Positions 1 to 11,527 of a stretch of DNA of 64,000 nucleotides are shown here, in pieces. A program made the position numbers and the translations under genes. The stretch lies in assembly GCA_044450785.1 (NCBI GenBank), contig JBIOJM010000001.1, positions 1 to 64,000 of the forward strand. Reading direction: 5' to 3'. The stretch's first letter is position 1. Each line of letters begins with the position of its first letter. This stretch comes from JBIOJM01 sp044450785. GTDB taxonomy: Bacteria > Planctomycetota > Planctomycetia > Isosphaerales > Isosphaeraceae. A model generated the notes under the pieces. It ran no database searches and had not been told where the DNA came from. It saw only the letters and a program-made list of their open reading frames with translations.

Positions 1-234
1 CGGGGATGTCGCGCCGGCCGTTCTTGCCCGGCACCAGTGCCGACGGGGACGGGGGACAGGCTGTGGGCACTGTTGGACCCCACGCGGCGGTGCTGACGGC
101 TCGGGGACGCGGCAGTCCCAGCCGGCGGGTCGGCCGGGCCAGGTCAGCCGCCCCGTTGGCTCGGGCCCGGCGCGGCCGCCCGCGCGGGGGTATGGTTCCA
201 CAGTGCGCTTACCGCCAGCACTCTCCCCAGCCTC

Positions 235-525
235 CAGGGCGGAGGAGTCCTGCTCATCGACGAAATCGAAGCCGGAATCCACGTCAGTGGGTTGCAGCGG
301 GTGTTCGCATGGCTGACGAAGGCCGCGCGAGAACTCGGGGTGCAGGTCGTTGCGACCACTCATAGTCTCGAGGCGGTCGATGCCATGGCGCTGTCGAGCA
401 GGAATGGCTCCGCTGATCTGGTGACCTTCCATCTGGATCAAACCGAGCATGAAACGCGGACCAAGCGGATTGATGACGATCTCTTGCTGCGGCTTCGCCG
501 CGAGCGCGGGCTGGATGTGAGGTGA
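235..525 (+). pseudogene. C-terminal remnant of an AAA ATPase (OLD/AAA_15-like)
   Basis: The frame reads GGVLLIDEIEAGIH, a Walker B strand and its flank at about 241-279, followed by QRVFAWL and VVATTHSLEAVDAM, the sensor/switch region typical of ABC-like AAA_15/AAA_21 ATPases that often partner a TOPRIM protein. Upstream in the same frame there is a stop at 94-96, and the sequence from there to about 235 shows no Walker A and does not resemble the family, so the N-terminal part is lost or out of frame. The first likely in-frame start after the break is a TTG at 292. The stop at 523-525 lies 7 bases before the ATG of the next remnant, the usual tight spacing of such pairs. Family is inferred from motifs only; the left window edge limits what can be said. 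Confidence 0.55.
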
Positions 526-532
526 GCCAACG

Positions 533-871
533 ATGCCGAAGTATGGCTTCATTGCAAGACATCCTTCTCGAGTGTGCTGGAAAAGTCTATCCGGGTTTGT
601 TGTCGACGGCGACTGCTCACGTGGACGCCGCATCTCAAGATCAGTCCCTGTCGAAGGAGGACCTGGAAGAGCTGGGAAAACCCGCCGGAAAGAACAAGGC
701 CATTGTCGGTTCGGTCGCCAGCATCCTGTGTCCGGGGAGGGCTCTGTCCAAGTCTCCATCCAGGACAACCGCTGGCTGCGCGACGCCACGTTGATGCTCC
801 CAAGAGTGTCGGCGGTTCAGGACTTTCTGGTTAATCTCTTGGAAACGAAAGGACAGGCACTGCAAGGTCGG
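533..871 (+). pseudogene. Frameshifted TOPRIM/DUF3226-like partner of the ATPase
   Basis: It opens with ATG at 533 giving MPKYGFI, the usual beginning of the small TOPRIM-like protein that follows an OLD-type ATPase. The frame is then lost: a second frame from about 540 carries KAIVGSVASILCPGRAL, and the first frame resumes with VQVSIQDNRWL and a C-terminal helix ending FLVNLLETKGQ near 865. Joined in that order, the pieces look like the C-terminal half of one protein, so at least one frameshift lies near 740-760 and a deletion near 570. The acidic TOPRIM catalytic region is not visible. I call it a dead gene from the reading-frame switches; family membership is from memory of this arrangement and is moderately sure. 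Confidence 0.45.
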
Positions 872-1296
872 CTCGTCCGAGCCAGAGCGAGTTCAACCGG
901 TCTCAATCGGGCTACCCGAAGAAGGATCGTGAAGGCAGCGGACCCGGGCATGGCCGGCTCGTTCCTGGCGACGACGCTGGGCTGCGCAACCGCCATGCCG
1001 CGGCCTAACATGCGTGCTTGCACGAACGCGTCTTATGGGACGTCGTACCGGCGAGTTCCATTCCGTCGCTCGGTTGGCGCAAAGCCTCCACTGAGGTAAC
1101 CTAACTGGGAGAAAATCGTCTACAGATGATGATCGCCAGATCAGACAAGCGGAAATCTCGCACGTGCGAATCAATGCGCCATTCGTATTCGTCGGCGCAT
1201 CCAAGATAGTCGTGGCAGCCGTACAGGCGGGCAACCAATTCGTATACGTGCGGATTGAGGACGCCGTAGACCCATTTCCCCTTCCGAAGTGACATC
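872..1296. other. Stretch without a supportable gene
   Basis: Nothing here has convincing coding character on the plus strand. A minus-strand open frame from 1298 to 1101 (64 codons, with an unusually aromatic composition) could be a decayed fragment, but it starts inside the ATG of the next gene and has no recognisable family. The stretch probably holds the promoter for the gene at 1297. Confidence 0.4.
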
Positions 1297-1968
1297 ATGG
1301 ACTTCGAACAAGAGCTGAAACGGGTGGCGGATACCTACGCGAGGCAGGGTTATCAGGTCACGATTCGGCCCGACCCGGAATCCCTGCCGCCGTTCGCGAG
1401 AGATTTCAAGGTCGAGGTCCTCGGCAAGCGAGGGATGGAAGGCGTTCTCGTCGCGGTAAAAAAGGACCGTGACGAAGTAGCCGCTGATTCGAACTTGACC
1501 CGGTATGCCGAGACCACCGGCTTGCAGAAGGGGTGGAGATTCGACTTCGCCGTCCTGGAGGCCGAGAGACCAAGCTCTAACGAGATTGACGGAGCAAATG
1601 ATTTCTCTGAAGAAGATATTCACAAGTCATTTACCGAAGCGTCGGAGATGGTTCGCGTAGGGTTCGTTCGTCCTGCAGTGATTACGGCTTGGGCCGGGTT
1701 CGAAGCGGCGATGCGGCTGCGGCTGCGCGCGGCGGGAGAACGGGCAGGCTGGGGCGCGGCGCCACGGAGTATGCTGAACGAGCTCTACTCGAGTGGTGTT
1801 ATTAACGTTGAGGAATTTCGGAAGCTTGAAAATCTGTTTCGCGTGAGGAACCAGATCGTTCACGGATTTATCTCCCCCCTTGCTTCTGAAGGAGGAGCGG
1901 TGCAGTTCCTTTGCGACGTTGGGCATCGTTTGATCGAAGAGTCTCGAACCGCGCAACTTTCAATATAA
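1297..1968 (+). CDS. Two-domain nuclease-like protein (REase-like N-terminus, HEPN-like C-terminus)
   Basis: A 223-residue protein of apparently intact length. The N-terminal half (about 1-85) begins FEQELKRVADTYARQGYQV and continues with a predicted beta-rich core containing VLVAVKKDRD; this resembles the small restriction-endonuclease-like families (AHJR-like) found near defence genes. The C-terminal half (about 110-215) is helical and contains VRNQIVHGF, an R-x4-H motif in the place where HEPN ribonucleases carry their active site. It stands alone, with about 100 bases to the next remnant, in a region full of broken defence genes, which fits a role in DNA/RNA interference with foreign elements. 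Domain assignments are by motif; a plain hypothetical protein with no nuclease activity cannot be excluded. The ATG at 1297 is chosen as the first start of the frame. Confidence 0.6.
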   Translation: MDFEQELKRVADTYARQGYQVTIRPDPESLPPFARDFKVEVLGKRGMEGVLVAVKKDRDEVAADSNLTRYAETTGLQKGWRFDFAVLEAERPSSNEIDGANDFSEEDIHKSFTEASEMVRVGFVRPAVITAWAGFEAAMRLRLRAAGERAGWGAAPRSMLNELYSSGVINVEEFRKLENLFRVRNQIVHGFISPLASEGGAVQFLCDVGHRLIEESRTAQLSI

Positions 1969-2076
1969 GCGATCTGTGATAGGTTGCCAGAGAGTTTGGC
2001 GAGCACGGCAGCGGCTTAATCCGCTCCATGGCCATGCGTTCCAGATTCTCGATGACGCGATGCACTTCATCTTATC

Positions 2077-2397
2077 GTGAGCTGGTGCCTGGCGGCCGGC
2101 CAGCCTGAACCCGAATTCGAAGAGCAAACCGGTGCCGTGGTGGTCCGCTTCTTCCCGAGCGGCTACCACCCACCGCTGCGAGTGGACCACGAGTTGACGG
2201 ATCGGCAGCGGCGCATCTTGCTGATCTTGAGCGATGGTAGGGAATGGACCTTCCCGGAGATTCTCAAAACACTGGTCAACCCGCCCAGCGGACGAACCGT
2301 TCGGGTGGAATTGCGTATGTTGCGTGAATTAGGATTGGTACGTCTTCGTGGACGAGGGCAGTTCGCTCGTTGGTGGCTCAAAGGCCCAAGCCGGTAA
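2077..2397 (+). pseudogene. C-terminal remnant of an AlbA/HATPase-type DNA-binding regulator
   Basis: The 106-codon frame has a short PEPEFEEQTGAVVVRFF segment followed by a winged-helix-like region (LTDRQRRILLILSDG, then TVRVELRMLRELGLV). This order is the tail of the long ATP-binding regulators annotated as AlbA_2 or RecG-related proteins, in which a GHKL/HATPase_c_4 domain ends with the PEPxFEE strand and a wHTH follows. The N-terminal 300-400 residues expected for the family are absent, and the region just upstream (1969-2076) does not encode them, so this is read as a truncated gene. The GTG at 2077 lies inside the conserved segment and is unlikely to be a true start. Confidence 0.4.
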
Positions 2398-2420
2398 CGG
2401 TTCGCGACGGTGGTCGAAGG

Positions 2421-2450
2421 CAGTCCACGGCAGTCCACGGCAGTCCACGG
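2421..2450 (+). repeat. Three tandem copies of a 10-bp unit
   Basis: The unit CAGTCCACGG is repeated three times without mismatch. It lies in the non-coding 2398-2633 stretch ahead of the BREX helicase. Slippage during replication is the simple explanation; no function is evident. Confidence 0.8.
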
Positions 2451-2633
2451 CAGGAGTTGCGCAGGGTTGCGCGGTGCGCCTCTGCGCACCCGCCCGAGCG
2501 AGTTCGCGGAGGTGTGACCCAACTTAAGATGCGTGACTCGTTGCATGGCAATTAAGACTCTTTCGACTTCGGCTCGGAGCGCGGAATAGCGTAGTCATTG
2601 CGTGGCGAGAGGCGGAGAAAGGCGGCGACGACC

Positions 2634-5445
<2,812 letters not shown>

Positions 5446-5453
<8 letters not shown>

Positions 5454-7404
5454 TTGGCGAGACACGATCCTCAAGAACTTCCAGAAGCACGTCGCCCGGC
5501 TGACGCTGGTCGCCGACCCTGACGGGCTGCTCACCGAGGAGTGGATGCTCTCGGCGATCAAGGATCGAGGCTTCGACCTGATCCCCTTCGATGACCCGGT
5601 CGTCTTCCGTTTCGCTTACGAATCACAGTATCGCAGCCTTTGGGATCAGGGGTCGAAGACGGACCTGGTTGTGGTCCTGCGTTCGGCCCAGCAGCGCCTG
5701 GACAGCCTACCGCACGACCTCCTTCAAGCCGGTCGCCGCCTGGAATTCGCCCTGCACAAGATCTTCCCGAAACTGAATTACCCGGTCCTGGCGAGCCTTG
5801 ATCGCAGCCATTTGGACGCCATCTACGAGGCGTACCAGCAGCAAGAAGGTGATCCGCTCACGGAGCGTGAGACCAAGGAGTTCGTCCTGATGCACTGTTT
5901 CGGCATCGTGCCGAAGCTGATCAAGACTCCCGTAGAACTGCTCAAGATGCTTCTGTCGCTGCACTCCCGACAGGTTCGACTGCCGACGATCCTCAGTGAG
6001 TACCTCATCGGGAACCTGGATAAAGAGAAGTCCTTGAAGAAGTGGCCGCTCGCCGAGATCCTCCCCAGCCGGGAAGTGTTTCTGAGGTTCCTCCAGGGCG
6101 AGTGGTCGGTATTCGTGGCCTCGGGTGGGTCATCGTCCGCGAAGGTCAAGGTCCCCTTCAGCCACGAGGATGTCCGAGCCTATATGGACACTCTCTTCCT
6201 CGACGGGCTTCTCGCCGCCATCGCCGTGGAGGAGGCGTCGTCACTGCCCAACTGGATGCGAACGGGCGTCGTTCACGACAAGAAGGCTGATGCGATTCGG
6301 CGTTACCGGCTTCTCTGTGAACGCTTCGAGGCCGAGATGCCGACGGCGGGGGCGTCCCACCGGAACTGGCAACAGGTGGCGCAACGCTGGGCGGAACTGG
6401 TCGTCTTGAGATGGGAGTGTGACGAGGCGTTTGAGGAGACCGAACGGGACACCTGGACCTCGCTCCAGGAAAGGGTGGAGGATCGGTTCGGGTCCTGGAT
6501 GCAGGATCGCTACGGCTCGCTCTACAACCTGCCGTACCACCAGCAGCCGGTGATGGTCCATCACATCCCCCGGTTCCTGGCGGTCGAGCGGACTCGGAAG
6601 AAGCTCTCGAAGATCGCCCTACTCGTGCTGGATGGGCTGGCTTGCGACCAGTGGGTCCTGCTAAGGCGGCACCTCGAAACGAGCGACTCGAAGTGGCGGT
6701 TCCAGGAATCGACGGCCTTCGCCTGGGTTCCGACCGTGACCTCGGTCACCCGGCAGACGATTTTCGCCGGAGAGGCCCCGCTGTTTTTTCCCGACTCGTT
6801 GGGTACGACGGCCAAGGAGAAGGCCCACTGGCAACGGTTCTGGGAGAACGAGGGTTTGCAACGTGGCAGCGTGGAACTGGTGAAGAGCCTGGATTCGGTG
6901 GACGATCCGAGCCTCGAGCAAGCCCTTGGCAACCCCCGGCTTGCGGTGTTGGGCATCGTGTGGAACAAAGTCGATGACATCATGCACGGGATGCAGATGC
7001 AGACGGCTGGCATGCACAACCAGGTCCGGTTGTGGGCATCGCAGGGCCATCTGGTTGAACTGCTGAACCGATTGGCGAAAGAGAACTTCACCATCTACGT
7101 GACCGCTGACCACGGCAACGTGACGGCGACAGGCATCGGCATTCCCAAAGAGGGGGTGCTGGTGGAAACGAAGGGGAAACGAGCCCGGGTTTACGACCGT
7201 GAGGACTTCCGTGAAGAGGTCGCGACGAAGTTCCCCGAGTCGATCCGATGGCCGGGGTACGGTTTGCCCCCCGGCCGGCATGTTTTACTTGCAGGTGACC
7301 TCAAGGCATTCACGGACGAGGGAGATCGGATCGTGGCCCACGGCGGCATCGCACTGGAGGAGGTCCTGGTCCCGTTCGTGGCGATCGGTAGGGACGAATC
7401 ATGA
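5446..7404 (+). CDS. pglZ: BREX type 3 phosphatase-like protein PglZ
   Basis: A 652-residue protein matching the BREX-3 PglZ pattern along its length: an N-terminal region opening WRDTILKNFQKHVARLTLVADPDG, a helical middle, and a C-terminal alkaline-phosphatase-like PglZ domain from about residue 385. Visible metal/nucleophile motifs are LLVLDGLACDQW, TVTSVTRQTIFAG and YVTADHGN. PglZ is a core component of all BREX phage-exclusion systems; its exact reaction there is unsettled. The start overlaps the distal stop of the helicase frame by 8 bases, and its TGA overlaps the ATG of the next gene (ATGA), so the three were one translationally coupled unit. The frame is intact although both neighbours are damaged, and no pglX methylase or brxC ATPase is in the window. 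Whether it is still expressed or useful is unknown. Confidence 0.85.
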
Positions 7405-7908
7405 GGGCAGTGCTCGGAATCGACCGGAAGATCAAGCGAACGTGGCTCGACGCCTTGCTGGACCACATGGCGCAGACGATCGACGAGGACGAACTCCGAA
7501 GCTTCCTGGCCGATCACTTGAAAGATGACGTGCCCGGCCATGCATCACGTGCCAAGTCGGTCGGCATCGCACTGAAGATCTGGAGGTGATCGGGCCACGA
7601 CCAAGGAGGCGGCTCAGAAGCTCATCCACACGCTGGTCGATTGGGAGGTACTCCGATCGACCAAGACCAAGGGGCACTTCCTCCTGGTCGCCCGGATGTC
7701 GAGTGCTTCATCAGCCCTTCAACTCTGGCTCCTGGAATCATTGCTGGCCGCCGGCCCGGCGGAGGAGATCGAAGCCCGGCAGCTCCTGCGCTTACCCGAG
7801 ATGTTCCCGTTCCAGCTCTCCATCGGGCTTTCGGACCTCCGTAAACACGATGGCTTCCATCTCCATCGTCAAGGATTGGACATGGATATGGTCTCGGTAC
7901 GGCCGGTC
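7401..7908 (+). pseudogene. BREX-3 downstream partner (BrxA-like), deleted and frameshifted
   Basis: An ATG overlapping the pglZ stop starts a 62-codon frame (AVLGIDRKIKRTWLDALL ... VGIALKIWR) that ends at 7587-7589. The +1 frame, open from about 7579, then gives GGDRATTKEAAQKLIHTLVDWEVL and continues into LQLWLLESLLAA and a FQLSIGLSDLR segment. Both parts look like beginning and end of one roughly 200-residue protein, with the middle removed by a deletion that also changed frame near 7580. This protein sits last in BREX type 3 operons; I am not certain it corresponds to the BrxA family by name. As it stands, no functional product is expected. Confidence 0.5.
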
Positions 7909-8388
7909 AAGATGACGACCCCGGCTAAGTCGCCGAAGAAAAAGCCTGCGAAGAAGCCCAAGCAGCCAACCCCGAGCCTGTTCCGAGAGCCTTCCGACGA
8001 GACGCCGAAGAAACCAGTGGCTGAGCCAATCATCCGACAGGTCGTGGAGGTGACTGCCGAACCCGTTGAGGAACCTCCTGCGAAGCCCGAACCGATCAAT
8101 GCCCTCACGCTGGTTCAGCCCGTCGAAGCGGCGATGCCTGAGCCAGCCCGAGCGGAGTCCCGAGCTGATGGGGTCAGGACCGAGCGGTTGGTGATCGTCG
8201 GGGATCTGGATCTCCCACACGACGTGCCGTTCTCCGCTCCGATCGCCGAGTGCGTCAGGCTCTTCCACGAAGGTCTCGACTTTGCGTGCATCGCCTTGGC
8301 TCACGACACGATCGACGCCATTCTACGGCTCAACGGTCAGCCGGTTCGGCTGAGAGTTGTTCTTCGGCCCATTGCGCGATGGCCGCGT
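7909..8388 (+). pseudogene. Fused remnant: Lys/Pro linker plus short helical domain
   Basis: The open frame that carries the end of the previous remnant runs on without a stop to 8676. From about 7909 to 8160 it is low-complexity (KKKPAKKPKQP, then alternating Pro/Glu/Val), and from about 8200 it has a different character: FSAPIAECVRLFHEGLDFACIALA, which resembles a small domain seen in unrelated hypothetical proteins. After about 8388 the sequence no longer looks coding and the frame overlaps the start of the MFS gene. The likely explanation is a deletion that joined two genes in frame. No start codon of its own can be assigned. Confidence 0.35.
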
Positions 8389-8591
8389 GCTAGAATGAAA
8401 CTGTCAAGAGCCCTGGTAATATCGTGGCCACCGTTTGCGGCAGTGGGGTTGGTGTGTTACCTTCGAGGTCTCGTGCAATGGGTCGGCCCGACCAGCGCGA
8501 CAGCCGCCCCGCTCCCGCCACTTGCTGGTCGTCGGTCCGTGATCCCGCCTCGAAGAGACCTCGAACTCCAGGCCCGCCGCGAGCTTGACCC

Positions 8592-10037
8592 ATGGCGAAC
8601 GCTCCTGCAACCGCCTCTGCGCTGGATCGCGCCCGAGCCAAGGCATACGTGCGGCTCCTGCCGCTCTTGTTCTTGAGCTACGCCATCGCCTACGTCGACC
8701 GCATTAACGTTTCACTGGCCAAGCTTGAGATGTCCAAGGACCTGGCAGGCTTTAACAACGCCGTGATCGGCTTCGGCGCCGGGGTATTCTTCATCGGCTA
8801 CTTCATCCTGGAGATTCCCGGCACCCTCTTGGTCGAGAAGTGGAGCGCGCGGAAGTGGATCAGCCGGATCATGATCTCCTGGGGGATCGTGGCGGCGCTG
8901 ACGGCCTCCGTGAAGACTCCGTTTCAGTTTTATGGGGTGCGGTTTCTCTTGGGCCTGGCCGAGGCCGGGTTCTTCCCCGGGGTGATCGTGTATCTGACCC
9001 ACTGGTTCCCAGCCCGCGACCGCGCACGGGCCCTCTCGTGGTTCTTCATCGCCACCCCGGTCGCCCAGTTCATCAGCCCCAAGCTGTCGTACCTCTTGCT
9101 GCGGATTGGCACCACCGAGACGATTGGCAACGTGACGGTTCAGCACCCAGCAATCTGGGGAATGCAGGGCTGGCAGTGGATGTACATCGCCTGGGGCATC
9201 CCGGCGGTGGTCATGGGGATCCTGGTCCTGTTCTACCTGCCCGACCGGCCCAAGGACGCGCGCTGGCTGGAGGCTGACGAGCGCGACGCCCTGGAGCATG
9301 AGCTGAACCGTGAGAGGGAGCGGCACCAGCAAGGGCACCGCCACATGACCGTCGTCGATTCGCTCAAGCATTCGCTCCAGCATCCTAAAGTGCTGATGCT
9401 GGCTGCGGCTTATTTCTTCGTAGTGTCGACCAGCTACGGCGTCGAGTTCTTCCTGCCCAGCATTCTGGAGAAGTGGTACGATCTGCCATTGAGCAAGTTG
9501 ACCTGGGCGGTGATCATTCCGCCCCTCGGGGGATTGGCCGGGCAGCTTCTGGTCGGCTGGAGTTCGGACCGCCACGGAGAGCGACGACTGCATGGCTCCG
9601 TGCCGATTTACCTGGGCGCCGCCGCGCTCTGGTGCGTGCTGTTCATCCCCGCCTCGCTATCATTCAATGTGCGGCTGGCCCTGGCCATCTCACTGTTCAC
9701 CATGGCCTTGACCGGTATGAAAGCGTACATGCCGGCGTTCTGGGCGCTTCCCAGCCTGCTCTTGACCGAGGCGGCCGCCGCGGGGAGCATTGGTTTGATC
9801 AACTCGGTGGGCAACCTTGGAGGGTTTGTCGGCCCGTTTGTCCTCGGCTTCGCCGAGAACAAGACCCACTCGTTCTTACCTGGTCTGATGTATCTTTGCG
9901 TCTCGATGTTGATCTCGGCCACGATCATTCTCACCCTGGATCTGGGCCACCGCGCGGCCGGTCCGCAGCCTGGCGCCAAGGCTCAGGCAGAAGCCCTGCT
10001 CGACGAAGAGCCCGACGCCGTCATTGAGCCGGTCTAA
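8592..10037 (+). CDS. MFS transporter, anion:cation symporter type
   Basis: A 481-residue integral membrane protein with twelve hydrophobic segments. The first helix is followed by the motif YVDRINVSLA, and the loop between helices 2 and 3 has the pattern ILEIPGTLLVEKWSARKWI; both are typical of the ACS subfamily, which moves organic anions such as tartrate, phthalate or hexuronates with protons or sodium. A long central cytoplasmic loop (about 220-260, rich in Arg/Glu/His) separates the two six-helix bundles. The substrate cannot be told from sequence. It has no operon partner: the preceding sequence is decayed BREX material and the next gene is convergent. Start ATG at 8592. Confidence 0.85.
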   Translation: MANAPATASALDRARAKAYVRLLPLLFLSYAIAYVDRINVSLAKLEMSKDLAGFNNAVIGFGAGVFFIGYFILEIPGTLLVEKWSARKWISRIMISWGIVAALTASVKTPFQFYGVRFLLGLAEAGFFPGVIVYLTHWFPARDRARALSWFFIATPVAQFISPKLSYLLLRIGTTETIGNVTVQHPAIWGMQGWQWMYIAWGIPAVVMGILVLFYLPDRPKDARWLEADERDALEHELNRERERHQQGHRHMTVVDSLKHSLQHPKVLMLAAAYFFVVSTSYGVEFFLPSILEKWYDLPLSKLTWAVIIPPLGGLAGQLLVGWSSDRHGERRLHGSVPIYLGAAALWCVLFIPASLSFNVRLALAISLFTMALTGMKAYMPAFWALPSLLLTEAAAAGSIGLINSVGNLGGFVGPFVLGFAENKTHSFLPGLMYLCVSMLISATIILTLDLGHRAAGPQPGAKAQAEALLDEEPDAVIEPV

Positions 10038-10319
10038 GGCGAGCCGGGACAACCAGGCTGGGCCAACCGGACGAAAACCGACCCGACCGCATCACACACG
10101 CGACCGGGCGGCGGCGTGAACCGGCACGGCCGTGAGGCCGCATCAAAGCGAACGGGACGTCGAACACCGTGGCGGTCAGCGAGTCGTTGGTCAACGACGG
10201 CTCGGGCAACGCTTCCGACCCCCGGCGCAACCTGAATTACACCAACTCGGGTCTCATCGATGCGCAGGATAATCCCAGCGTGCCCGCCCTGGCGTCGTCA
10301 TTGATGCGCATGGTTACAT

Positions 10320-11312
10320 TTATTTGTACACCGCCACGCCGGGCAGCGTCTGCTTGAGCTTCTCGACGGCCCCTGGGGTTACCTTGGTTCCGATCAGGTA
10401 GACTGACTTGAGGCTCTTGAGGTCCTTGAGTGCATCGAGGCCCGCGTCGGTTACCTGGGTGCGGCTCAAGGCCAGGACCTGCAGGTTCTTCAGCCCCTTG
10501 AGACTCGGCAGGCCCTTGTCGCCGACTTTGGAGCTGGTCAAGAACAGCATCGTCAGGTTTGTCAGCCCCTTGAGGTTCTCCAGTCCGGCATCGGTGACCT
10601 GAGGGCTCATGAGCGTGAGCGCGCTCAAGCCCGTCAGATCCTTGAGCGGGATGACGGCCGCATCGTTGACCTGGCCGTTGTCGATGTAGACAACCTGAAG
10701 GTTGGGTACGTTCTTCAAGAGCTGCAGCGCGTCCTTGTCACCCGACCACTTCTTGAGGATGTTGACCGTCGCCGTCTCCTTGCCGTCCTTCGCCTTGTCG
10801 ATGGTGACGAGGGCGCCCAGCTTCTCGAGCTCCAACGTGGCGACCTTGAGCTTCAACGCGGCCACTTCCTTCTCCAAGGCCGCGACCTGCGCCTTGAGCT
10901 TGGCCGGATCGGCGGCGGGTGGTGGCGAAGCCAGTGTCGGCTTGGACTCGGCCTTCTTCGCGTCTTTGGCCTGGGGCTTGGACTCGGCCTTCTTCTCGCC
11001 TTTGGCCTGGGGCTTGGACTCGGCCTTCTTCTCGTCTTTGGCCTGAGGCTTGGACTCGGCCTTCTTCTCGCCTTTGGCCTGGGGCTTGGACTCGGCCTTC
11101 TTCTCGTCTTTGGCCTGAGGCTTGGACTCGGCCTTCTTCTGGTCTTTGGCTTGAGGCTTGGACTCCGCTTTCTTTTGATCCTTGGCCTCGGACTTTGGTT
11201 TGTCCTGGGCGTTGGCGGAGTTGGGCGCGGTGGAGAGGGCAAGCATTCCTGCCGTCACCAGCAGGGCGAGCGCCGCTCGGGGTGTCCAGTAGCGATCAAG
11301 GTCCTGAGTCAT
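10320..11312 (-). CDS. Secreted leucine-rich-repeat protein with Lys/Glu-rich repeat stalk
   Basis: A 330-residue protein. An N-terminal signal peptide (hydrophobic ALALLVTAGMLAL, likely cleavage after SANA near residue 35) is followed by seven copies of a 12-residue charged unit (residues 43-126), a short coiled-coil-like stretch (KAQVAALEKEVAALKLKVA) and five to six LRR units of the form VTDAGLENLKGLTNL ending at the C-terminus. LRR proteins of this make are common exported proteins in planctomycetes and probably bind surface or matrix ligands, but no partner is indicated. I chose the internal ATG at 11312, directly before the signal peptide, over the longer frame beginning at 11438. Confidence 0.75.
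   Translation of the reverse strand: MTQDLDRYWTPRAALALLVTAGMLALSTAPNSANAQDKPKSEAKDQKKAESKPQAKDQKKAESKPQAKDEKKAESKPQAKGEKKAESKPQAKDEKKAESKPQAKGEKKAESKPQAKDAKKAESKPTLASPPPAADPAKLKAQVAALEKEVAALKLKVATLELEKLGALVTIDKAKDGKETATVNILKKWSGDKDALQLLKNVPNLQVVYIDNGQVNDAAVIPLKDLTGLSALTLMSPQVTDAGLENLKGLTNLTMLFLTSSKVGDKGLPSLKGLKNLQVLALSRTQVTDAGLDALKDLKSLKSVYLIGTKVTPGAVEKLKQTLPGVAVYK
10935..11186 (-). repeat. Seven tandem 36-bp units coding AKDxKKAESKPQ
   Basis: The units encode AKDQKKAESKPQ with D/G, Q/E/A and final Q/T substitutions. The last unit ends in T rather than Q. They lie wholly within the LRR protein gene and form a basic/acidic, probably extended, stalk between signal peptide and LRR domain. Copy number is likely to vary between strains. 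Confidence 0.9.
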
Positions 11313-11527
11313 GGCGCGTTGGCTCCCAATGCAGTGTCCGCGCAAGGCCGGCCCGGGGATTTGGGGGCATTCGAGGTCAGGGCCGGGTGGGAGGCCCTTC
11401 CAGCTCAGACCGCGGTTCGGTTGGCGGCACGGCTGCACGGTGGATTTTAACTCTTTTTTAACAAACGACCTCTCTCACGATAAATCCACTGCCCCAGATT
11501 CGCAATCCTTTCGTCTTTGGCCAAGGG

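Noticed and set aside
1101..1298. Minus-strand 64-codon frame upstream of the nuclease-like gene
   Set aside because: No family, and it begins inside the start codon of the convincing gene on the other strand.
10169..10357. Small plus-strand frame with NDGSGNASDPRRNLNYTNSG
   Set aside because: The text looks coding-like but no start with a ribosome-binding site and no family were found; it overlaps the end of the LRR gene. Possibly a tiny fragment, not listed.
10935..11186. 36-bp direct repeats as a CRISPR array
   Set aside because: The units are contiguous without spacers, in frame, and encode a regular peptide repeat.
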